The notes below the pieces were generated by a model, which worked only from the letters and a program-made list of their open reading frames with translations, was not told the DNA's origin and did no database searches. A DNA stretch of 64,000 nucleotides from Diphasiastrum complanatum (taxonomy: Eukaryota; Streptophyta; Lycopodiopsida; Lycopodiales; Lycopodiaceae). The position numbers and the translations under genes were made by a program. Where the stretch lies: assembly GCA_029204225.1 (NCBI GenBank), contig CM055110.1:41833862-41897861 (forward strand), given 5' to 3'. Shown here piece by piece: positions 13,960 through 25,168 of this stretch (its first letter is position 1; every line of letters starts with the position of its first letter).

Positions 13960-14213
13960 CGTAACCTCATTTTTTTTTTAACTATGTACTTATGCTAAGC
14001 ATAGAACCGTTCAAATACACCACACTAAATGTGTCCTCAAGCATAACTGCAACCTATGCTGGTCATAGAACAAATAAAAACCTATGTGAACCTCAATAGA
14101 CGTACACAGAAAAACCAACTAAATAAATGCAAATGAGCAACAAGCCTAAAAAGTAACTGGTTAATAAAAATTTCCGGTGGCTACCATGCCTTAAATACTA
14201 TTTGACAGCATTT

Positions 14214-14257
14214 TTAGGGTTAGGTTAGGTTTAGAGTTAGGGTTAGGGTTAGGTTTG
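14214..14257. repeat. Short telomere-like interstitial repeat
   Basis: About six imperfect units of TTAGGG and variants (TTAGG, TTTAGAG) in 44 bp. It is too short and irregular for a telomere end. It could be a chance G/T-rich run or a fossil of break repair. Confidence 0.6.
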
Positions 14258-14547
14258 GACTGTCCGGGCTAATACTCGAGGTCGGCGTGGGGTGAGGTGA
14301 GTCACGACAACTTGGTCCTGAAGTAAGCTGGAGGACTGGCATGAGACGGGGGGTCTCAAAAAAAAATTTATTTAAGGACCATAGTCCAAGCATAACTCAC
14401 CTCATTTGCGAATTCAGAAGCCCATTTTCTAGCTTTGCTCTATGCTTAGCATGGTTAATAAATTTGTGCATTAGAAATTGTTCATATTTTAATTTGTATT
14501 CAAAGGGGTCAACAACACAAAGCTTTCGGAGATTTTTATTCATTTAG

Positions 14548-16080
14548 CTGAGAAGCTTGGCAGAGGAGACTCGCAATTCAAAGTTCAAGGAAGATTGCTT
14601 GCTGATCAACCAGATGAGGATCAAGAAGAAGGTTTTGTGAATATACTTGTAAAGGAGACGGATAAGTCTCGTTCTATTTTCATTCTGAACGAGACTATGA
14701 TAAAGATCCGACTTTGTCAAGACAAGGCCATCAAAGCCTATTTTGATAAAGCTCTAGTTACTTTGGTGAGTAATTATAAAATATATTTTTAATCATGTTT
14801 GTTTCATGCCTAGCATAGTTGTTATTAGATATAAAATTATTTAAACTTTTAGATTTAAGCTTTTAGTCATTATATTTTAAACTTGATTTTTGTTTCTGTC
14901 CAGAGCATGAAGCAATGCTTAAAAATGGTTTTAGCTGCTATTGCTGAGGAAAAAATTCTGGTCTATTCATTACGGAGTTCAAAAGGTGTATCTATTGGAC
15001 CTCGCAAGCCTGCTTCTACCACTGCTCAGGTCACAAAGCCGGCCTCTAAAAATGTTGAGGATGAAACCGTAGTCGTCCCTCATCCCAAAAAAAAAAGATC
15101 TCATAATATTTTTGAGACTTCGCTCACTAGACCTAAGTCACGCCCAAAGACCATGGCTACACATCGTCATAAGTCCATCCCTTCTGTTGAAATCAAAAAA
15201 ACCACCACCGAACCATCTTTGTCGCTACCTGGTGCATCCATCCACCCATTACAAGACAGCTCCGAACTTGCCAAATTAAGAGAGGATATCCATAAAAAAA
15301 AAACAACTTTAATTTTAGACGTAAATCAGTGTGATAGGCCACTTGTAGACCCAATAACAGGAGACATGCCAATGGAAGTTAGAGAGCCTAATGAAACACA
15401 TGTACATAATTTAAAAATAAAATTTAAAGATCATACACAGGCCATAGTTACTCCCTTCGTTGTTTTGGTTGATCCCAACGAATGCAACGATGTTGCAAAT
15501 TTTGATTTTTCTTTATTAGATTCATATCATTTTTTTGGTTCTTGGGGGGATACACAGTTTACAAGTTTGAAAACAATTATCTCAAGAGTATTCCCATATC
15601 CCAAGCTTTTGAACTGTGAGTGCCATTACATTTGCTGGCCTGACAATGGAAGAAGCGAAATTATTGGCTTGGGACCACAATATTGATCAGGACTACCGAA
15701 TGAAGATGATCGTGATACAAAGAATTCGTTTTTTTCACAAGGAATACATGAGAGTCTCCAAAGCAGGAGATGTGAATCAACTTGAGCTGAAAGCACTATG
15801 TGCTCAAGAGACAGGCCTGCCTTTTGATTCGAAAAATCCTACGCGGAGCCTTACTAAATACGATAATTGTTTTTAGCTTGCTTTTCATAGTGGCCAGGTA
15901 ATTTGTTTGACTATGCTCATCATGGAATGCTCTGGTCATAATATATGTTATAATCTTTTTAATTTGTTTTTATCAGACTAAAATTTTGAACTCAATTTTA
16001 ATATTGGTTAAATTCTTTATCAATTAGTTTTTTTTTTATTTCAGGTGTGGGCCCTTGTTGATGAAATTTTTGATAAGTGA
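14548..16080 (+). pseudogene. Multi-exon pseudogene, possible ParB-like fold
   Basis: Three exons with good GT-AG borders are visible: 14548-14765, 14904-15897 and 16045-16080. Acceptors are CATTTAG, CTGTCCAG and ATTTCAG; donors GTGAGT and GTAATT; the last exon ends in TGA. Exon 1 encodes an acidic segment starting AEKLGRGDSQF. Exon 2 has a basic linker, then VNQCDRPLVDP, TPFVVLVDPN, YHFFGSWGDTQF and GLTMEEAKLLAWDHN. The order of conserved-looking blocks recalls ParB/sulfiredoxin-like nucleotide-binding folds (a Gly-His-Arg core followed by a GLT-EEA...HN helix), though the G-x-H-R site is degenerate. A +1 frameshift near 15615 and an in-frame TAG at 15874 break it. The upstream exons were not found. 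The family call is a low-confidence inference. Confidence 0.5.
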
Positions 16081-16086
16081 GAAACT

Positions 16087-17098
16087 TTATACTGAATTGC
16101 TTGTCATTCTGCATCATCTCTGGGACAGTCTTCATTTGTCAGTACTGTGCCATGAACCATAGGAGTATTTAGTCCCTTGCAATTTGTCATGTCGAAATCA
16201 TCCATGATCTTCTGAATGTATCTTGACTGGCGTAGATATAATTTCCTACCTTCAAGATCTCTGTCGATCTACAAACCCAGGTAGTACTTTGCTTCTGCTA
16301 GGTCCGATATAAAAAAGTCTCTTGAAATATCTGCCTTCACCTATGCAATTAGGTTGTCATTCCTTGACAGGGTCAGTGTGTCGTCCACATAGAAATTGAT
16401 GATGATGATTTCTCCATTTATGACCTTTACATAAACATTGTAGTCAGCCATTAGGGGCTGGAAGCCCAAGGATCTGAGAGCATGATCCTTTTTCTTATAC
16501 CACTACCTGGCAGACTATTTCAATCCGTAGATGCTTCTATGCATTTTGCAGGCATAGTCAGCAAATGACTTATAGGTGAAACTTGGTGGTTGGTCCATAT
16601 AGACCTCTTCCTCCAGCTCTCCATGTAGGAATGATGTCTTCTCATCTACAATATGGATCTTCAGATCATAGGCAGCTGCATATGCAAACAATATGCATAT
16701 TGATGTATGCTTTACAACAGGAGAGAAGGTTTTAGTATAGTCAATGCCATGCTTCTGTGAGAAACCTTTTGCAATTAGTCGGGCTTTGCATCTCGATACA
16801 TTGTCATCTAGTCCATACTTATATTTGGAGACCCATTTGCATTTGACAGTCTTTCTATCAACTGGTACTGGTTCAAGAGTCTAGACCTTGTTGGCGAGCT
16901 CATTTCTTCCTCCATTGCCTTTATCCATTTGTCCTTGTCGGGACTGTCGATAGCTTCTTCACAAGTTTGTGGTTCACCACCGAATCCACAAAACTCTTCT
17001 GTCGTAGAAGCTGAGCTGTCAGGCACAAATCTGAATGGTGCTCTTCTTTCTCTTGTGGATGTAGGGTCGAAGATCTTGCGTAGTATAGCCCTCCCGCC
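16087..17098 (-). pseudogene. Ty1/copia reverse transcriptase scrap (third family)
   Basis: Read on the minus strand through stops: SPDKDKWIKAMEEEM, CKARLIAKGFSQ, GIDYTKTFSPVVKHTSI, HIVDEKTSFLHGELEEEVYM, MHRSIYGLK and the catalytic box FYVDD followed by TLTLSRND. It ends at about 16087, seven bases from the stop codon of the plus-strand pseudogene. The N-terminal side is cut by the gypsy LTR at 17099. Distinct in sequence from families A and B; it may belong with the RNase H and LTR at 11.8-13.1 kb. Confidence 0.75.
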
Positions 17099-17876
17099 TG
17101 TCAACAAGGGTCAGATCACTGGATAGGTACCTAACTATGCATAGATGCTAAATTTAGTTAGTTTCCTACTTCCTCCCTAACTCTATTCACCACTAACACT
17201 ACTCTCACTTAACTCTACTCCTCTACATTAACATTCATCATGATTTGGGTGAAGGAAAGGGATAGAAAAGGAGAGGAAGAGAGAAGAGAAGAGAGAAAGA
17301 GAGAGAGATGAGATGGAGGTTAGCTCAAATGCTCAATGTCATTGCTTATGGAAAAACCTTAGCTAGTATAACCAAAAAGCATGGGAAATGAAAATAACAA
17401 GCAATCACAACAATAGCATAAGCAAGATTGATTAGCAAATGAGGATGCTTGAGCTCTCAAAATTGTAGAGTCTCCTCCTCTCTATTAAGCATGAAAATAG
17501 TGTACAAATGGTGCCTTTTTATAAAATGGGGAAGGACCTTGTCCCTCAATCCTATTGGCTAATATTCACATTGATCCTATCCATTCATCTTGGACCCAAC
17601 TTGATCCAAAGGTCCACAAAAAGTACATTGGAAATCACAACATTCATGTGAGTCCAAAATTGGACCCAACTCTAAAAAGTAAACTTTAAGTTTAGAATTG
17701 ACTTTGGGCCTCAAATTTTATTTTAATTACAAAGGGCCCAAGTCTATTATTTTATTTACAACTTCACTTGCGTGCTCATTGGGCCATGAGCTTATACACG
17801 CAAGATGCCATGCCCTCGCAACACATTTTATTGGATGATTTTATTTATTTACACTTTGTTGGGAATACCCCCAACA
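17099..17876 (-). mobile_element. 3' LTR of gypsy element a
   Basis: Plus-strand ends are TGTCAACAAGGG and CCCCCAACA, giving TG...CA over 778 bp. On the minus strand it follows the ORF3 end and a short purine tract. The layout and the TGTCA start parallel the LTR of element c (55279-55964). The right end was set by TGTTGGGGGTATTCCC on the minus strand. The left end is less certain because it abuts copia RT sequence. No target duplication can be tested because the 5' LTR is missing. Confidence 0.55.
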
Positions 17877-17922
17877 GGACCCACGACCTGAAGTAGTGTT
17901 GGTCCCTCGGCACTCTGCCGGT

Positions 17923-20900
17923 TTAGTATAGCGTTTTCTTCCCCCGCCTTTGCTGGATCAGATAGGTGGTGACGTCCTCCATAAAGTTGAGGCGGTCCAG
18001 TTTCTTCAAGTCCTTGGGCGTGTGAAGGGACTTGTGGACTCCTCGCAACCAATCTTGGTCAACCCATGTTTGGAATCTACGTGTCCATGGATCACCCAGA
18101 AGCGCAGCTCGGTAATACACACGAGCGATTGGCAGCTGATTTTTGACTTTGTATGAAGGTAGCGCCTTATTAACGTCAAAAATTATGGGTGGGAGAAAAT
18201 TGTCCCATTTAGTCTCAATCCCCATTAGATGTTCTAAGTCCCGGACGTAAGTGGCTGCCGCGCGGACTGTTGGATCAGGGCAATTGATATAATGGTTTGC
18301 GAATGCGGTGAGAGCCCTTCTGGCATCTACATCCGTAGTCCACCCATATTCTAACTATATGATCGGCCAATTAAAATTCTGAAGTGTGATCTTGTCCAGA
18401 GGGGTGCCGCATTCTGCCCATTTGGATCTTTGTGTACATAGCAGAAAGTGCGCGTTCACCCGTAATTGTTGTGGACTCATCACGTAGGCCCTGATGGCCG
18501 CAAAGTCTCTTTTGAACAACTGCTGACGCCACTCTGGTTGTGGTTGGAGGGCGAGTAATGCTTACAGTTCTTTTTCCTTTATGGTCTGAGCTGAAAACGA
18601 TATCTGCCAACTGCCTCTTGATGACTCGTGGGGATACTTTGGTAGGAATTCGTTGATTTTCTCCTCCACAGACTTGGGTCTTCGAAAGGCCTGGTTGGTA
18701 GATATCATGCGCGAACCTCTGGATGATGGGGCTTGGCTTTGGCTGGTATCTATACCTTGGCCCTGGTCTCGCATCTCATCAACCGTATCTGTTTGCCCTT
18801 GATCTTGGCCTTCAGACCTTTGATCTTGGTTAAATCCCCCTGTTGCTTGTTGGCTTTGGTCTTGGCTGGTACTGGCCTGTGCAGCGTCAAAAATCGGTGG
18901 TGGTGGAATTACCATGGGGGTTGGGCTGGGCCTTTGTGTCCATGAATTTTTGGCACGCCTTGCGGGCTTGCTTGGCCTGGGCGAGCTCATGAGCTACGCT
19001 TGTCCGATATTTGTTGAACTCTGTCTAGTAGTTGTTTAAGGTTTGGCTATAAACCTGCACTTGATGCCGAAGAAGATTCATTTCTGATTGAGAAAGCGGC
19101 CTTGAGTCTGGTACAGGTTGAGCTAACTAGGCGAGCTTTTCATCTTGTAGGGCTTTGACCTCCGTCCCCAGGCGCGTATTCTCTGCTTCCAAAAGATTTA
19201 GTTGCGCCTGGATGGGAGCAAGCCGTTGGGACGCTTTAGATTGAAGCTCCCACACTTTTGTGGAGGCCTCTTTTAGCGCTTTGGAGAGGCTTTGGATATA
19301 TTTGTTGAGGCCCTCATCCTTCTGTTGCAGCTTGGCAATCTCCTCGTGGCCTTCTTGTTCATGTTGGTGCGTTAAAATCAGTTCGTGCTGAAGCTTGGTG
19401 AGGTCTGCTCGCAGCTGTGTGTTATTCGTCGCCAGGTGTAGTACCCTACTTTTCAGAATGGCTTTGGCCACTACCGCATCTAGGATGTATTTTCCTAGAG
19501 TCTGGTACGTCGGCGTTAGGTCTGTGGGAGCAGCCGGTATACTGGCACTGATAGGGGCTTGTGTTGTATCAGCCCCGACGACTTATGGAATACCGTCGTC
19601 ATTATCTTCTATTAGGTTCTCATTGGACCTGATGCCATTTGGGGCGGTAGGATCAGTCCGATCTGGCGATGGTACGAAAATTATTTGAATAAATGCATCA
19701 TCAAACAAGGTTGGTTGCCCTCGGCAACCTTTGGTGGCAAAGCAGGTGGGGTTTAAGAAGCAATTGTGGAAACATGGGTGAGGACGGTTTGTCCGAAAGA
19801 GAGGATGGGAGGAACCGAGGGCAATTGAAGGGTGGTGTGGAATATGGAAGAAGGCGAAGATGGAGCAGAAAGGGTCTGATGTGGGGGTGAGAAATTGATG
19901 ACTTGCATCTATGCCAGAGTGTCTAGAGACAATTGAGAATCAGAAGGATTGAACGGAATGGAAGCAACGGTGGCGGCAGGAGTGATGGAGGATGCGATGG
20001 TGATGGATGAAGTAGTGGCTAATGGAACATAGATAGGAATCGTATCAACAGAGGAAACGAGGGTGGACACAGAAATAGATGTGAATGGAATAGGAAGAGA
20101 GGTAGCGACAATAGAGATCGGAGTGGGGGGTTGCACGAAAGAAGAAGTGGCGGTGGTTGATGGGGTGGTTAGTGTGGTAGTGGAGGCACGTCTTCGGGTA
20201 GCAGGTGGAGATGTGGATGTAGAGGCAGCGCCACGCATTCGTTTGCTAGCCGTTGTGTTAATAACTGCAGGTTGGGAGTAGGTGGATGCTTGAGATGGTG
20301 GATAAAGGTTAGTGTGTGGCACGAGGGTAGACAAAAGGGAAGAGTGTTGAAAATCGCGCACTTTCGCCTCGAGAAGTGCGCAGGCAAAGTTACACAATAG
20401 AGGGCCTGCTACGATACGCTCACGGTTGTTGGGTTTGATGGAGTTGGTTAGTTCACGAATAAGGAAGCTATGCCAGTCGTATGGCACAACGGGCCAAGAA
20501 ATTCCAAAAAGGATTCCACTATCTGACTCAACAGATAGACTCTTGCAGAATGTTGAAATAACCAGAAAGTTATTCAACAGATGTGCAGCAGCCTAAATGA
20601 CAGGTTCTGTGATAGCATCTATCAGGTAACCATTGTTAGTCTGAATTGGAATTTTTGGTGCAGTTTGGGTGACGAAAGGCTTGATCAGAGTTTTGGCGTG
20701 GCGATGGGAGATGGGCCGACGATCACCAGACATAATGCCAATGGTGACCATCGACTCTGCGTTAATCCTGACCTTGTACGTGGTACCTTGGTACAGGAAG
20801 TGGAAACGAGTCTTTTCCTCATCCCAGGTGGCCTAAGCGTGAATGGCGAGGCCCATGTTAATCTCAGAATGGAAAAGCGCCGGGTAAAAACCCATTGCCT

Positions 20901-21036
20901 CTAGAAGTGGGCCGGCTGTCTGTAGCCATGGTTGGATCAAAGCGTTAGAGGGTAGAGGCCAGATCTGTGTGGCCTCGAGGATGTCACACTAGATCACCTG
21001 TTTGGTGCCAGAGTCTTCAGAGGATAAGGAGGCCAT
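17923..21036 (-). pseudogene. Gypsy element a third ORF (ORF3), about 3.1 kb, degraded
   Basis: Sense-strand ORF between integrase and 3' LTR. The start MASLSSEDSGTK at 21036 is supported by its match in position and context to element b. The N-terminal domain has LLEAMGFYPALFHSEI, TRFHFLYQGTTYKV and AAAHLLNNF, aligning with element b. A Ser/Thr-rich linker follows (about 20250-19910), then a coiled coil (19471-19127), then a Gln-rich stretch (18990-18700, repeated GQDQG and SQSQ). The C-terminal domain has KYPHESSRGSW, SKWAECGTPLDKIT, CPDPTVRAA, PIARVYYRAALLGD and LNFMEDVTTYLIQQRRG. Several stops and frameshifts break it (for example TAG after KQVI). I see no catalytic motif or membrane segment, and function is unknown. 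It could be a nucleic-acid or particle accessory protein. Confidence 0.65.
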
Positions 21037-21169
21037 GTTAGCAGTGATGATTAGAGGTCAAAAAAGTAGAAAAAATGGTGGAAAATGAAAAAAGGTGTGG
21101 AAATAGTAAAAAACTGTGAATAACGAGTGTTGGATGACAAGAAGTGTAGTTCAGAGCGCATATCGGTAT

Positions 21170-21553
21170 TCAGTATGATCGAATGATTTCGAATGGTGCT
21201 TGGGCTAAGACCAGATGCAGTAGGTCATAATTCAATCTCGTTGGCCTTCTCGCCCTTTGGCACGCATCGCACTTTTTTAAGTATTCCTCCGTATCCTTAT
21301 GAATCGTTGGCCACCAACATCCTGCTTGTGAGATCTTGCAAACTATAATGTCGGATGCAAAATGGCCCCTACCCATGCCTTCATGTGAAAGCGAAATGAT
21401 CTGGGTGGCCTCATGAGGAAGAATACACCGTCGAAGAACTCCATCTGGTCCTCTTCGGTATAACTGGCCGACAATCAGCTGATAAGGTCTAGCCTTCAAG
21501 ATCAATTTCCGTTGTTCCGCCTTTGGTAGTGAATTGTCTGGTTGGCCCCGCAT
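21170..21553 (-). pseudogene. Gypsy element a integrase, zinc-binding part only
   Basis: The HHCC zinc-binding domain of integrase is visible: SHEGMGRGHFASDI, then CWWPTIHKDTEEYLKKC and DACQRA. It ends at AQAPFEI, just before the catalytic core should begin (AQAPFEKWGLDYVGP in element c). The whole DDE core and C-terminal domain are missing, and ORF3 starts only 134 bp downstream. A deletion removed the core. Confidence 0.85.
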
Positions 21554-21688
21554 TAGATATTCAACAATGTCGGCAGCCCATTCTAGTACTCTGTCCTCGT
21601 AAAATAAGGCAGCATCTGCCAGCTCATCGTCGGGTTGGGTTGCAATCTCCTTCCCCTTGATTCATGATACATGATCTGCCATGTAATG

Positions 21689-22995
21689 TTATTTTCCCCT
21701 GCGAACTACTATCCAAAAAGCAAATTCCAACAACAGAAGTAGCCATCTGGTGATTCTCCCAGTGTTGCAAGTTTTATTAACGAGATAGAGCAAGGGTTGA
21801 TGGTCCGTATAAAAAGCAAAATGTGTGGCCATCAAGTAATGTCGAAATTTCTTAACCGCATAAATCATTGCCAGTGCTTCCCGCTTTGTGGTTGAATAAT
21901 TCATTTCGGTATCACTGAGCTATCGGCTTGCAAATCGGATTGGAAAATCCTTTTTGTGTTCACCTGGCTGGGTTAAGACTGCTCCAACTGCATACTTCGA
22001 TGCGTCCGTATGCACGTGAAACTCAATGGACCAATTGGACGGGCGTAAGATTGGTGCTGAAACCAATGCATCCTTAAGCTTTTGGAAAGCCTTTAGGGCT
22101 TCCTTGTTCCAATTTGGATCCATTGTGAGTTTGTAAACTGGTCGGGCTAACTCCGCAAAATCAAGGATGAAGATCCTATAATAGTTAGCATGACCCATGA
22201 AGATATAGACTTTGCAGATTGTCCCCGGTGGTGGTAGATCTACAATGATCCTGATCTTTGATAGATATGTGCCGATCTCGTGTCTTGACACTATATGGAC
22301 GAGAATCAAGCCATGTGTTACCCAGAATTGACATTTTTCTGGATTCAGAAAGATCTGGTAGTTGCGGCATTTTTGTAACACCTTCTCCAAGTTGGATAAG
22401 TGTTCTGAGTCTAGTCCATGCATGCACAAATCGTCCAAGAAAATTTCCAGAAATTTTTGCATCTTTGAATGTCGTCTGCATGACTCGTTGGAAGGTGCTT
22501 GGGGCATTGCAAAGTCCAAATGGCATCACTTTATAGGCATAGGTTCCCCATTCCATGGCAAATGTTGTCTTGTACTGGTCCTGGGGGGCTATCTTCACCT
22601 GGTTGTAGCCACTGAAGCCGTCTAGAAAACTGTAGGCCTCGGCGTCGGCTACTCTGTCGAGGATAGTTTTTGTAATGGTAAAGGAAAATGATCTTTTTGG
22701 TGACTGCATTTAGCGCCTTCAGATTCACACAAATCTGCATTTTGCCGTTCTTCTTGGGTACTATAACTATCGGTGATACCCATTTCGTGTGCTCGATTTC
22801 ATAGATGAAATTTGCATCCATCAGCTTCTGCAACTCCTGCTTGATCAGCTCAGTATAATTCGGGTTGCAGCTGTAATAACGCCTTATCTTGGAGACTGCT
22901 CCATCCACCAAGGGTATGGTGTGTTGGACTACTGTTGGTGAAATGCCCTTCAGGTCACTATAACTCCAGGCAAAACAGTCTTTAGATTTTGACAT
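21689..22995 (-). pseudogene. Gypsy element a reverse transcriptase and RNase H, truncated
   Basis: Starts inside RT at KDCFAWSYSDLKGIS, with IEHTKWVSPIVIVPKKNGK, then a frameshift at about 22690 to DGFSGYNQVKIAPQDQYKTT and GTYAYKVMPFGLCNAPSTFQ. A second shift leads to the catalytic box FLDDLCMHG and NPEKCQFWVTHG. RNase H follows (VHTDASKYAVGAVLTQ, and YSTTKREALAMIYAVKKFRH with TDHQPLLYL). Protease, gag and the 5' LTR are missing beyond 22995. The RT style resembles the Athila/Tat/Selgy/Phygy part of the Ty3 tree, a judgement from motif appearance. Confidence 0.85.
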
Positions 22996-23871
22996 GGGAC
23001 ACTTCCATCCCCATTTTGTAAGTTGTGTACTTATAAGCGCAATTCGATTTTAAAGGCATTCAATTTTTTGGTTTTATGGTTTTACATTAATCAATTTATG
23101 TATTTATTCATTAAATTTCTAATCACAATTTTGTTGGTTTTTGTGGAAATAAGTGGTAATCTCTCACCAAAGAAGAGTATGAGTATGCGTATCAAGATAA
23201 TATGTTGTCCCTCCTTGAATTATTGGAGAGACTCACTAGAATCAATTGGGATGGTTATGAGGTAAGGCTCTTGAACAAATTTAGGTAGGCTATACTTGAG
23301 AGATCAAGCTATACTAGACTTATTAATTAGCTACCAAGTTCCAACTCACCAACTATTTATAAGGATGCAGTGGTACTCCTTGAAAGCTGGGAGTCTTAGT
23401 CTTCGCAATTTGCTAATAACGTCCTTTCAAGGCTTCTATATTTGACTCCTTACGTCTTATAGTCCTTGAAAGTTGGGAGTCTTTGTCTTTGCAATTTGCT
23501 AAGTATGTTCCTTCAAGGCTTCTAGATCTAGAATATACTTTACATCAACTTGCAACTTGCATTGTGCGACATAATAGAGCATAGACTTAATTCAATATAT
23601 TTAATTTCCAGAGCCTCTAGAACCTACTATATAAATTTTTGGTTTACATTAAACCTGTAAATCTAAAACAAAGAGATAAAATGCCAAATCGCACAATTGG
23701 CCTAGAAGGCCGATTCCACCCACCTCACATGTAAATTGTAAAAGTTTTACATTGCAAAGGTGACAAAATCCGATCATAAGAAGTAAATCAGCTCAATTTG
23801 CTCATCCAAAAATTAGTCGTAGAGCTAAGAGAGTTACTGTTATTGGGATGCTCATTTGCTTATATAAGTGT
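22996..23871. other. Spacer with a 66-bp direct repeat
   Basis: No gene recognised. An imperfect tandem-like duplication occurs at 23375-23440 and 23461-23526, each running from CTTGAAAG(C/T)TGGGAGTCTT to CAAGGCTTCTA. The right edge is the 3' flank of the hydrolase pseudogene. Confidence 0.55.
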
Positions 23872-25107
23872 TCACTGTTGCTGTAAGAAAGACAGAAGGC
23901 AGCTGTTGAATAGTGTGGGTTTCTCAATCTGAGGAAGGTGCCCACACTCCGGGATCACCACTAGCTTTGCTTGTCCTTCCATTTGCCTGCAAGCACGTGC
24001 AACATTGTTTGTGACTTCGTCACTGCTGCCCACCACTCTCAGAAACTAGTATCCTAAGTTTAAAAAGCAACCATCCTATACAGTGAGAGACTCAGCTGCG
24101 ATCAAATTGATATGTTCTTTATTCGGTCAGCCTTATTTCTCTTATACTACAAACTGTGATTTTACTGACTAAGGGACTATCTGCTTCATATCAGAATATA
24201 AACTCCTTCTTTAATTGTGAGCTTAATTCAAAATACTAATCAGTTTGCAGCTTTGCATTAGAGGCTTTCATAAATTGGCTTACTTTTCCAGTTTATGTGC
24301 TAGATCCAGTTTGAAGCCGCGATCATGTTCCCCCCAGACGATAAGTACGTCCTACATAGCCCACGATACAGCTCTAACTTCAGAGGTAGTAAGCAAGGAT
24401 CAATCTCTTCTGCAAGATGTATACCTTGACCTGGCTTAAGGATGAAAAGTTCACGATGAGGCATTATAGCATACCTGGTTAGTTAGCTGTGGAAGTGGCT
24501 TTGAGTCTTTCGAGCCGATTGTCAGTTCATCCAGCATCTCAATTCGCTGCTTTTCGTTGAAATGGTAGACCTGTCCATTGATTTCCAATCCCGTTTAAGC
24601 GTTATCACATAGCACTTTTAAAAGCTTTTGGGTACAACCCATCATGCCGCTCCCCAGCAAGCATTTCAATCCATGAGTATCAACTAAAAAGCAATTCTTT
24701 GTACGTAATGGGACATCTTCTGGATTGCTTATGTCTTTGCAATTAGATTCAATTAGAGACTTGCCTTTAAGAAGCCCTCGAAGATGAAATCAGGTACGAA
24801 GCGCAACGGTTTGTAGAATGCGCGATTCATAGATTTCTTGAAGACCTGAAGCTTCTTGGACATGATCACTTCGTGAATGTGCGACGCATTGAACTCCTTC
24901 AGCACTTCGTTGTTGGTGGATGGATCCATGCAGATTCCAGAGTCAATAAGCACCAGCTTTCTCACAAATTCGGGATACATGTGTGCCATGCGAAAGGCCA
25001 CAAACGCACCGTAGCTAACGCCCACCACGAATACTCCACTACTGACATGTAGCTGATCCAGCATCTATACCTGCATTCTGCCTGGTAAATTTCTGTCCTC
25101 GAAGGAT
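23872..25107 (-). pseudogene. Alpha/beta-hydrolase paralogue, 5'-truncated
   Basis: Second copy of the gene at 51427-52973. It keeps part of exon 1 (25107-24761, with the nucleophile elbow GVSYGA), exon 2 (24584-24475), exon 3 (24351-24284, WGEHDRGF) and exon 4 (23986-23872, ECGHLPQIEKP, stop TGA). Exons 2, 3 and 4 are 110, 68 and 115 bp, exactly as in the intact copy. Defects: the first half of exon 1 is absent, a one-base loss in GTATAGATGC shifts the frame and makes TAG, and the exon 2 acceptor is GG instead of AG. The region just upstream is occupied by the LTR of gypsy element b at 25169. Catalytic Ser, Asp and His codons remain, but no functional product is expected. Confidence 0.85.
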
Positions 25108-25168
25108 CTTTCATCCTCTTTTGTAGGAACTTTTACAATATGCTTCATTGGAATATCTATGCCCTTAC

